20,090 nucleotides of DNA from an uncultured Collinsella sp. GTDB lineage: Bacteria > Actinomycetota > Coriobacteriia > Coriobacteriales > Coriobacteriaceae. The notes under the pieces are model-generated. The model was not told the DNA's origin, ran no database searches, and was given only the letters and a program-made list of their open reading frames with translations. Location of the stretch: positions 1-20,090 of the forward strand of contig URIK01000015.1 of the NCBI GenBank assembly GCA_900547855.1, given 5' to 3'. Made by a program: the position numbers and the translations under genes. Shown piece by piece: positions 1-5,679 of the stretch (positions within the stretch are counted from its first letter, which is position 1; each line of letters starts with the position of its first letter).

Positions 1-6
1 GACTAG

Positions 7-39
7 TCGTCGGCAGCGTCAGATGTGTATAAGAGACAG
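7..39 (+). other. Nextera transposase adapter (sequencing artefact)
   Basis: Positions 7-39 match the Illumina Nextera read-1 adapter, ending in the 19-base mosaic end AGATGTGTATAAGAGACAG. The six bases before it (GACTAG) look like the tail of an i5 index. This is not genomic DNA. Translated in frame with the next gene it gives a false start, MCIRDS. Confidence 0.98.
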
Positions 40-40
40 C

Positions 41-622
41 GAGCTGTTCAACGGCTCAGTCACCTCGAGTGGCTTTCGGATTGACATGGCTGGGTCACAC
101 TACCTTGACGTGAGTGTGAAGAGGGAGGTTCTCAACAGCACCGGCGATGGCCTTACCGAGGACGTGCGCTTCAACAAGACGGCGACCGACGGTGCGGTGT
201 TCGAAGACGAGGGCATATACACGGTGACCGTGAAGAACCCCAATACGGGTGAGGAGGCCACGACCAAGAAGATCTATGTGGGTACAAACGATGCCATGAA
301 GGCTTCGGTCGCCAACAACATGACACTTGCCGAGGCCCAGGAGCGGATTGCGGAGGGCGCGACCGTCGCAGACGACGGGTCGTTTAGGTCCGCCTCGAAA
401 AAGACCGACGCGTCGGCCAATGCGGTCTCCGGCAAGAACGGGGACGCCGCCAGCATGGGCGGCCCTGTTATCGCTCTGCTTGCTGTGGGCGTAGTCCTCA
501 TCCTCGCGTTCATCGTGATGGCTCGGTGCAAGAAGATAGCTGCTACTGACGTTTCCAGCGAATCTGGGCCCGCTGTGCCCGATACGGATCTCGATGGCGA
601 GGAAGGCGGTGATGGGCGATGA
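41..622 (+). CDS. C-terminal part of a membrane-anchored surface protein (5' end cut by adapter)
   Basis: The reading frame enters from the adapter, so the real start is missing and about 193 genomic codons remain. The visible part begins with a beta-rich, probably Ig-like extracellular region; a stretch around GIYTVTVKNPNTGEE resembles the last strands of such a fold. A short helical segment and an Ala/Ser/Lys linker follow, then one strong membrane segment (about nt 460-525, core VIALLAVGVVLILAFIVM), the basic stop-transfer ARCKK, and an acidic cytoplasmic tail. This is a type I topology with the bulk outside the cell. The stop codon overlaps the ATG of the downstream toxin gene (ATGA at 619-622), so the two are probably translationally coupled. 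It may be the carrier or partner of the toxin. I do not recognise the family, and the missing N-terminus prevents a firmer call. Confidence 0.7.
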   Translation, partial: ELFNGSVTSSGFRIDMAGSHYLDVSVKREVLNSTGDGLTEDVRFNKTATDGAVFEDEGIYTVTVKNPNTGEEATTKKIYVGTNDAMKASVANNMTLAEAQERIAEGATVADDGSFRSASKKTDASANAVSGKNGDAASMGGPVIALLAVGVVLILAFIVMARCKKIAATDVSSESGPAVPDTDLDGEEGGDGR

Positions 623-1827
623 GGCGAGCCATTGCCCTGATACTCGTCATCGTGATGGCAGTGTCCGGGCTTCCGGGCTGTGCGTCCTCTACCGAGCAGT
701 CTGGAGGGTCGTCTGGTGTGGGAGCATCCGGATCGGTGAATGAGGTCGCCGCCATTCAGACGGCAGGCCTCGAGTTCGAGGCCCTTTCCGACCCTGATCT
801 TCAGCGCTACGTGGCGGATGCCGTATATTCTGACCTTGTCCAGAAGATTGATTCCGATGAGTACTACGTCGAGAACGTTCAGACAACATATGTCTCGAAA
901 GAATATCTTGAGGAGCTCTCCTACAACACTCAGTCGAACATTTACTTTGGCTATACGCTTGCTGATCTTGAAGAAGCCTTCGGCGGCGAACGCTACGTCT
1001 TCACGCTCGGTGAAGATGGCCGGACCACTGTCAAGGCATTCGAGGGCTACGATGACACCTACGACCAGGTGGTGAGGAACATCGCCGTCGGCACGGGGGT
1101 CATCCTTGTGTGTGTCACGGTATCCGCTGTTACCGGCGCTGCCGGGGCGCCTACTGCAAGCGTGATATTTGCTGTCTCGGCCAAGTCCGGAGCGGTGGTC
1201 GCGCTGTCCTCCGGCGCCATCAGCGGCGTTTCTGCTGCCATCTTCAAGGGCATCGAGACGGGTGACATGGATGAGGCTCTGAAGGCCGGTGCTTTTAGCG
1301 GCAGCGAAGGCTTCAAGTGGGGCGCGATTGGTGGGGCGCTGTGCGGAGGCGCCGAGAAGACCCTGGCTCTAAGGGGTGCCACCACCGGTGGCTTGACGAT
1401 GGACCAAGTCGCGTCCATTCAGAAGGAGTCTGGGCTCCCGCTCGATGTCCTCAAGCAATTTAACGACATGGATCAGTACGAGATTATCAAAAACGCAGGG
1501 CTTACCCCCAAGATGGTCAACGGCGAGACGGCTCTTATTCGCGATATCGATCTCACCTTTACTGATGAGATGGGGCGTACGAACCTTGAGAGGATGAAGG
1601 AGGGCCTGGCGGCACTCGATCCCGCTACCGGGGAGCCTTACGAGTTGCACCATATCGGGCAACAGGTCGACTCGACCCTGGCGATCCTTACGCAGGAGGA
1701 GCATAGGCTCGGAGGAAACTCGAAGATTTGGCATAAGTTGACGAAGTCCGACGTACACGCCGATGGGAACAACTGGGACGCTAAGAGGAAGGCCTTCTGG
1801 GAGTACATGGCGCAGGTGTTGGAATAG
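619..1827 (+). CDS. Lipoprotein polymorphic toxin with C-terminal LHH (HNH/EndoVII) nuclease domain
   Basis: This 402-residue protein opens with a type II signal peptide, MRRAIALILVIVMAVSGLPGC, whose lipobox LPGC places the lipidated Cys at residue 21; a Ser/Gly linker follows. Residues about 152-255 form a Gly/Ala-rich hydrophobic stretch of the kind found before toxin tips. The C-terminal 100 residues match the LHH nuclease family of the HNH/EndoVII superfamily: TNLERMKEGLAALDP, then YELHHIGQQVDSTLAILTQ with L343-H344-H345, then EEHRLGG, KIWHKL, and a closing W-D-x-x-R-x-x-F-W. Members cut DNA or RNA and serve as toxin tips in inter-bacterial competition. It overlaps the upstream gene by 4 bp, and a SUKH-like gene starts 12 bp downstream, the usual toxin-immunity order. 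The family assignment is firm; the target and the delivery route are inferred. A lipidated toxin is unusual and suggests surface display. Confidence 0.85.
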   Translation: MRRAIALILVIVMAVSGLPGCASSTEQSGGSSGVGASGSVNEVAAIQTAGLEFEALSDPDLQRYVADAVYSDLVQKIDSDEYYVENVQTTYVSKEYLEELSYNTQSNIYFGYTLADLEEAFGGERYVFTLGEDGRTTVKAFEGYDDTYDQVVRNIAVGTGVILVCVTVSAVTGAAGAPTASVIFAVSAKSGAVVALSSGAISGVSAAIFKGIETGDMDEALKAGAFSGSEGFKWGAIGGALCGGAEKTLALRGATTGGLTMDQVASIQKESGLPLDVLKQFNDMDQYEIIKNAGLTPKMVNGETALIRDIDLTFTDEMGRTNLERMKEGLAALDPATGEPYELHHIGQQVDSTLAILTQEEHRLGGNSKIWHKLTKSDVHADGNNWDAKRKAFWEYMAQVLE

Positions 1828-1839
1828 TAGGGTATTGGG

Positions 1840-2229
1840 ATGAGCGACGTATACCAGGGCCTTTCTGGGCTCCCGAACTTCAGATGTCTGGGCGCGGCTG
1901 ACTCCGGCGCGATTACCGAGGCTGAGGCAAAGCTGGGGTTGAGCTTTTCGAAGGAATATAGAAGCTACCTCGAGTCCTGCTCCTTTGCCAGCGTCAATGG
2001 GCACGAGCTCACGGGTATCTGTAAATCGCCGAGGCTTGATGTTGTTGGAGCAACGCGAGCGGAACGTGGAAACTGGCCCGACATCGACCCTGCTTGGTAT
2101 GTCCTGGAGCGAACGGGCGTTGATGGCATCGTCGCATGGCAGGACGCGGATGGCATTGTCTATTATTCCATTCCCGGGTCCGGATGCATGGTGGTTTGCG
2201 ATTCACTTCTTGAATACGTTAAGCGCTAA
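1840..2229 (+). CDS. SUKH (SMI1/KNR4-like) immunity protein
   Basis: This 129-residue soluble protein has no signal peptide. It begins with a short helix and the typical SUKH pattern in which a helix (ITEAEAKLGL) leads into SFSKEYRSYLESCSF, followed by alternating beta strands, a central acidic/aromatic segment (DIDPAWYVLE), GIVAWQDADGIVYYS, and a C-terminal helix (DSLLEYVKR). SUKH proteins neutralise nuclease toxins, including HNH/EndoVII types, by binding them directly in the cytoplasm. Its position 12 bp after the LHH toxin gene strongly supports that role here. The ribosome-binding site is weak (GGGTATTGGG just before the ATG), which may mean translation depends on the upstream gene. The family call rests on pattern rather than alignment, so another small Imm family is possible. 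Confidence 0.7.
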   Translation: MSDVYQGLSGLPNFRCLGAADSGAITEAEAKLGLSFSKEYRSYLESCSFASVNGHELTGICKSPRLDVVGATRAERGNWPDIDPAWYVLERTGVDGIVAWQDADGIVYYSIPGSGCMVVCDSLLEYVKR

Positions 2230-2514
2230 AGACTGAATGCGGGTTCAATCGCTGGGTAACTCTAGCTCGGCGACGTCAACCGCTGGGTTTCGCTCTTTAG
2301 GGCGGGCGGGTCGTGCAGGAGTTTTTAATGTTGCGGCAGGATATCGTTGCGAATGAGGAATTGTTGGGTGCCGCGGTATAGCAAACTCATCGGTGCCGTA
2401 CCTGTGAGATGCTCCGTATCTTGAAGCCACTTACCACTCTTGTTAGCGCCTGCTTGCGTATCCCCGAGATGCGCGTCTGCCGTTTAGTTCGCCCCAATGC
2501 GCTAAGCTGAAAGC

Positions 2515-2562
2515 GAGTCGGAGGAGCTAAGGTTTTCTTGCCTATATGTAACCCTCCGGCTC
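2515..2562 (+). repeat. Inverted repeat, 10-bp stem
   Basis: GAGTCGGAGG (2515-2524) pairs with CCTCCGGCTC (2553-2562) over 10 bp with one G-U pair around a 28-base loop. It is followed by TTGTATAC, not by a T-run, so it is not a standard terminator. It could be part of a structured RNA. Confidence 0.5.
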
Positions 2563-2597
2563 TTGTATACCGATGGTGGTAGATGTAAATAAACGGC

Positions 2598-2621
2598 GGA
2601 ACGGCTGTAAAAGAGCCTTCC
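2598..2621 (+). repeat. Small hairpin
   Basis: GGAACGGCT (2598-2606) pairs with AGCCTTCC (2614-2621), 8 bp with one bulged C and a 7-base A-rich loop. It lies between the larger inverted repeat and the terminator, which adds to the case for a structured transcript. Confidence 0.4.
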
Positions 2622-2709
2622 CACTGGGTAAAATCAGAATATGCCGTGGAACCCGCTCCTCAGCTAGTCACACTTCGGAAGCGCGGGTAACGCAGGTGCT
2701 ATCGTCTTA

Positions 2710-2737
2710 AAGGGTCGGCTGCAACCGGCCCTTTTCT
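2710..2737. terminator. Rho-independent terminator, probably bidirectional
   Basis: GGGTCGG (2712-2718) and CCGGCCC (2725-2731) form a 7-bp stem with one G-U pair and a 6-base loop. It is followed by TTTT on the plus strand and preceded by AAA, which gives a short U-run on the minus strand. It can end transcripts from both sides of the gap. Confidence 0.75.
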
Positions 2738-2757
2738 ATGACTCCCCTCGCTATCCG

Positions 2758-2850
2758 TTACTGCTTATATTCCCGCCAGATCGCGTAGAGGTTCCGGGCA
2801 ATGCCGGTCACGTACATCGAGAGGCGCAGGATTTCAAGAAACAAGTTCAT
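2758..2850 (-). CDS. Possible 30-residue membrane-active or amphipathic peptide
   Basis: Read on the minus strand from ATG at 2850, this gives a 30-residue peptide beginning MNLFLEILRLSMYVTGIARN and ending in WREYKQ. GGGGTG lies about 6 bases before the start and can act as a ribosome-binding site. The peptide has a hydrophobic to amphipathic N-terminal two-thirds and a charged tail, the build of type I toxin or small membrane peptides. The terminator at 2712-2731 lies just downstream in the right orientation. It begins 143 bp after the end of the 2994-3215 gene and may share its transcript. There is no homology evidence from reading alone, and chance cannot be excluded for so short a frame. 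Confidence 0.4.
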   Translation of the reverse strand: MNLFLEILRLSMYVTGIARNLYAIWREYKQ

Positions 2851-2993
2851 AGGCTTCACCCCAATCGGAGATCGGAGCGTTGCCCGCAGGCGGATTCCGC
2901 GGCAGTCAAGTTTTTACCTCACAGGCCGTGGTGAGAGATATCCTACCCATCCCATGGTTTGGAACAGTGTCGATCTAACGGGCAGTCAATCCT

Positions 2994-3215
2994 CTAGCAC
3001 TCTTTGAATTGAGCAAGCATCTGCCCGAAGAAGCTTAGTTCGGATGGCTCATAAATGAGCGAACCGCCGTCCGCGGTCCTGTAGACCCCGCAGGGGAGGT
3101 AACGCCCGTCGGGGAGGACGTAAAGGTTTTCTTCCTCCCTCAGCCCCGTTGGGAGTATCGGGGTCTCGTTTTCGTCCATTTGGAACTCATCGATATTCGC
3201 GATTTTCTTCTCCAT
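2994..3215 (-). CDS. Small hypothetical protein downstream of the ADP-ribosylglycohydrolase
   Basis: This 73-residue soluble protein is acidic in its N-terminal half (KKIANIDEFQMDENETPILP) and has a YVLPDGRYLPCGVYRTADGG segment that looks like a small beta hairpin. It has a strong ribosome-binding site (GGAGG, 5 bases before the ATG) and starts 32 bp after the stop of the ADP-ribosylglycohydrolase gene on the same strand, so the two are likely co-transcribed. I do not recognise the family. There is no signal peptide or membrane segment. It may be a partner or substrate of the hydrolase, which is inference from position only. Confidence 0.65.
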   Translation of the reverse strand: MEKKIANIDEFQMDENETPILPTGLREEENLYVLPDGRYLPCGVYRTADGGSLIYEPSELSFFGQMLAQFKEC

Positions 3216-3247
3216 GGTGCCTCCAGCCTTATTTCTTGTATGGCGCC

Positions 3248-4036
3248 CTAAAACAAGCAGCTCTCAATCAGATCCTTCCCTCGTAGGGTATCGACCCACT
3301 TCTGCGGGATGGACTCGATACCGTATGCCGTGCCGGCGAGGGCGCCTGCGACGGCTGCGGTGGTGTCGGTGTCGTCGCCTAGGTTGACGGCGGCGAGCAC
3401 GCAACCTTTGTAGCTGTTAGTGTTGACAAAGCACCAGGTGGCTGCCTTAAGGGTGTCACGCACGAAGCCACCTGACTCGATCTCCTGCTCAGGCACGCCT
3501 TTCAGATGGAGCGCCCACGAGGGGAGCACGTCGTTCATCACATCCCTCATCAGCTCGACAAATATGATGCATGCGTCGGTTGACGTTCTGTGGGCGTGCG
3601 TAATCGCGGAGACCTTGCTGACCTCATCGTCTGTTGCATCGGTGAACGCCAGGGGCGCGATGCGCATGAGCGAACCGTTGCCGTTGTCGCGCTCGCCAGA
3701 GCCTCCTTTGCCGGTGCGCAGGGCACGGGCGGTCGTGCCGCCATAATCGAAAACGCCGTCGATCGTATACTCGCCACGGGCAATCCAGCTTACGAACTTG
3801 TCGCGCATGTCTGCGGTGTCGATATGCCCGAGCTCCCTAATCGAGTCACAGGTAGCAAGCGTCATAGACGTGTCGTCACTCCAGGTGCCGGCGGGCTGCC
3901 CATGCGTGCCGTAGCCGATCATGTTCGTGCATTCGAACGTGCTGCGAGGCATAAACTCGTATGGAACGCCCAGCGCGTCGCCGACGGCAAGCCCATAGAT
4001 GCAATCGCGTAGTGTTGTTTTCGGTCTGTCTGTCAT
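3248..4036 (-). CDS. ADP-ribosylglycohydrolase (ARH/DraG family)
   Basis: The 262-residue protein has the full set of family motifs: GDALGVPYEF (19-28), W52-S-D-D-T-S-M with the metal-binding Asp pair D54/D55, NGNGSLMRIAPLA (118-130), and the C-terminal G220-D-D-T-D-T with D222/D224/T225, followed by AAVAGALAGTAYG. In this family two Mg or Mn ions held by these residues allow removal of ADP-ribose from a modified residue, for example Arg in nitrogenase reductase for DraG. No nitrogenase or ADP-ribosyltransferase gene is visible in the window, so the substrate is unknown. The ribosome-binding site GAGGAG lies 6 bases before the ATG. It sits 63 bp after the YhcG nuclease gene and 32 bp before the 73-residue gene, all on the minus strand. 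All metal ligands are present, so it should be active. Confidence 0.9.
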   Translation of the reverse strand: MTDRPKTTLRDCIYGLAVGDALGVPYEFMPRSTFECTNMIGYGTHGQPAGTWSDDTSMTLATCDSIRELGHIDTADMRDKFVSWIARGEYTIDGVFDYGGTTARALRTGKGGSGERDNGNGSLMRIAPLAFTDATDDEVSKVSAITHAHRTSTDACIIFVELMRDVMNDVLPSWALHLKGVPEQEIESGGFVRDTLKAATWCFVNTNSYKGCVLAAVNLGDDTDTTAAVAGALAGTAYGIESIPQKWVDTLRGKDLIESCLF

Positions 4037-4099
4037 GGAGCGCTCCTCTTATGTCGGGGGACATGAAACGCCGTCGGGGGTATCGGTCGCAACGTGCTG

Positions 4100-5152
4100 C
4101 TACCCTTGCGCTTTGCCATTAGTCGCTTCGTTGATGGCGCGGTACTCGGCACTCAGCTCGCGCGCCAGCTCTTCCTTGCTTGGAAGATACGGCAGGTATT
4201 TGGCGGTAAACACTTGGTCGTTGTCTTCGGGCAGCGTGTACTCGACAATCGAATCGCTTTTGTCCGCGCAGAGCACGATGCCTATGGGCGGATTGTCGCC
4301 TTCGTTCATGAGCTCGCGCGTGTAGTAGTTCACATACATTTGCATCTGGCCCAGGTCCTGATGCGTAAGGTCATCGGTCTTAAGGTCGATGAGCACGAAG
4401 CAGCGCATCAGATAGTTGTAAAAAACAAGGTCAATATAGAAATGGCGCCCATCAAAGGTGATGCGCTTTTGGCGCGCCTCGAAAGCGAAGCCACGACCAA
4501 GCTCCAGCAGGAACTTCTGAAGATGCGTGATGAGCGCCTGCTCTAGATCGCTCTCGCGAAACGTAGCATCGTCCGAGAAACCTAAAAACTCCAGTACATA
4601 TGGGTCGCGGATGATATCCTCGGGGCGACGAGCCGGGGCGCTCTCTTGGATTTCCTGGGTGACGGCCTCTTTGTCCTTGCTGGTAAGTAGGCGCTCGCGG
4701 AACATGGTGTTGATCTGGCGTTCGAGCTGGCGCGTGCTCCAGCGAGAGTCGGCGCATTCGTTCATGTACCAGGTGCGAGCTTCGGGGTCAGGAATGCGTA
4801 TTAACCTGCGGTAATGTGTCCAGCTCAATTCGGGACGCAGTGAGTCCCGAATTGGAAATGCAAGATAGAACTGACGCATTTTGCGCAGCTCTCTTGCTTC
4901 AAAACCTTTACCAAAATCCTTGGTAAGTCTGATTGCGAGGGCCTTGAGCAGCGCCTCTCCATACTTGGCGCGCTCCTCTCTGCCCTGCTCATCAACTATG
5001 CTCTTGCCGATCTCCCAATATGCCTCAACCATCGCAAAGTTAACGGCGGTATAGGCCTTGTTGCGAGCGGCGTTGAGAATCGAGGAAACCTGCTTGTAAA
5101 AAACTTCTGGCACGATTGCCGATTCTCCACGGTTTACCAGTTCGCCCATCAC
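4100..5152 (-). CDS. YhcG/DUF1016-family PD-(D/E)XK nuclease domain protein
   Basis: The 350-residue protein has the two-part layout of the YhcG family. An N-terminal helical DUF1016_N region (about 15-165) contains AYWEIGKSIV, KYGEALLKAL and LRKMRQFYLAFP. The C-terminal PD-(D/E)XK nuclease fold (about 185-335) has the core FYIDLVFYNYLMRCFVLIDLK, where D241, D256 and K258 fit the catalytic triad. DLGQMQMYVNYY and PIGIVLCADKSDSIVEY, typical of the family, follow. Members are often found near restriction-modification or mobile loci; a DNA end-processing or defence role is likely, but the exact substrate is not established. The start could be GTG at 5152 or ATG at 5149, adjacent codons. The length is normal for the family and no key residue is missing. 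Confidence 0.88.
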   Translation of the reverse strand: MMGELVNRGESAIVPEVFYKQVSSILNAARNKAYTAVNFAMVEAYWEIGKSIVDEQGREERAKYGEALLKALAIRLTKDFGKGFEARELRKMRQFYLAFPIRDSLRPELSWTHYRRLIRIPDPEARTWYMNECADSRWSTRQLERQINTMFRERLLTSKDKEAVTQEIQESAPARRPEDIIRDPYVLEFLGFSDDATFRESDLEQALITHLQKFLLELGRGFAFEARQKRITFDGRHFYIDLVFYNYLMRCFVLIDLKTDDLTHQDLGQMQMYVNYYTRELMNEGDNPPIGIVLCADKSDSIVEYTLPEDNDQVFTAKYLPYLPSKEELARELSAEYRAINEATNGKAQG

Positions 5153-5317
5153 TGTCGCCCCACTTTCCTCTTGTGGAATGCATCTTTATCGCATTTAGTT
5201 TAAAGCCTCGCGCGGACACGAATTGCTGTGCTGTCTGGCACCTTCGCATGGGAGCCTTGCGGTGACTAAAATGTGACCATAGAGACAGTTTTAGCGAACC
5301 CCACGGGAGTGACGCGT

Positions 5318-5587
5318 ATGGACAACAACACGCTGCTATTCCAGGACAAAGGTTCGGGTAGGTTTAAAGACGTTAAGATCTACCCCAATCGTATCGAGGT
5401 GCTCAAGAAGGGCACTTTTGGCGGCAGGCACACCGAGATTGTCTACCTTAAGGACATTACGGGGGTCAACAGGATCAAGGGCCGCGATGTTTTTCTGCGT
5501 AACAGGCTGTTGACTGCTTGTGTTTTTAGCCTGAGTAGCCGTGCGAAGGCCCAGGAATTTGTGAACGCGCTGAACATGGTGATGTAG
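5318..5587 (+). CDS. Small PH-like domain protein
   Basis: I chose ATG at 5318 over an upstream ATG at 5273 because GGGAGTG lies about 6 bases before it and the upstream extension lacks a ribosome-binding site and conserved-looking sequence. The 89-residue product is a run of beta strands followed by one C-terminal helix (RAKAQEFVNALNMVM). Its pattern, VKIYPNRIEVLKKGTFGG then IVYLKDITGVNRIKG, resembles bacterial PH-like domains, in which a strand pair carrying K-G-x-x-G-G leads to an I-x-L-x-x-I-T-x-V strand. It has no signal peptide or membrane segment. It is divergent from the nuclease gene on its left and convergent with the PI-PLC-like gene on its right. The function is unknown. Confidence 0.65.
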   Translation: MDNNTLLFQDKGSGRFKDVKIYPNRIEVLKKGTFGGRHTEIVYLKDITGVNRIKGRDVFLRNRLLTACVFSLSSRAKAQEFVNALNMVM

Positions 5588-5615
5588 CCGATAGCGGCGT
5601 TCGGGCCAAGGTAAA

Positions 5616-5650
5616 AATCGGGGCGCAGAACGGTATTCTGCGCCCCGATT
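5616..5650 (-). terminator. Strong Rho-independent terminator of the PI-PLC-like gene
   Basis: A perfect 15-bp stem (AATCGGGGCGCAGAA with its complement, 5616-5630 and 5636-5650) surrounds a 5-base loop. On the minus strand it is followed by TTTTT, so it mainly terminates the gene starting at 8172. It lies 29 bp past the stop of the small plus-strand gene and could stop that transcript as well, although no T-run follows on that strand. Confidence 0.9.
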
Positions 5651-5679
5651 GAGTTAATGCGCCCAAAAGACTGGCTTGC

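Larger units (their letters stand above)
2230..2757. other. Long gap with hairpins but no convincing gene
   Basis: About 530 bp between the immunity gene and the 2758-2850 peptide gene hold no open frame with a credible start or composition. The stretch is less GC-rich than its surroundings. It contains a long imperfect hairpin (2515-2562), a smaller one (2598-2621) and a terminator (2710-2737), so a non-coding transcript from the plus strand is possible. It could equally be the remains of decayed immunity or toxin genes, which are common downstream of polymorphic toxins. Confidence 0.5.

Noticed and set aside
23..40. Apparent ATG start giving MCIRDS at the beginning of the first gene
   Set aside because: These codons lie within the Nextera adapter; the real start of the gene is outside the contig.
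2238..2252. GGTTCAATC, similar to a tRNA T-loop
   Set aside because: No acceptor, D or anticodon arms can be built around it.
2643..2656. GCCGTGGAACCCGC resembling a T-box core (GGGTGGNACCGCG)
   Set aside because: The match is partial, the terminator does not overlap it as in a T-box leader, and no synthetase or amino-acid gene follows.
2901..2989. GGCAGTCAA occurring twice exactly 80 bp apart (TTGACT on the minus strand, -35-like)
   Set aside because: No -10 box at proper spacing follows either copy; nine bases is too short to call a meaningful repeat.
5273..5317. Upstream ATG extending the small PH-like protein by 15 residues
   Set aside because: It has no ribosome-binding site, whereas ATG at 5318 has GGGAGTG at proper spacing and begins the strand-rich domain.
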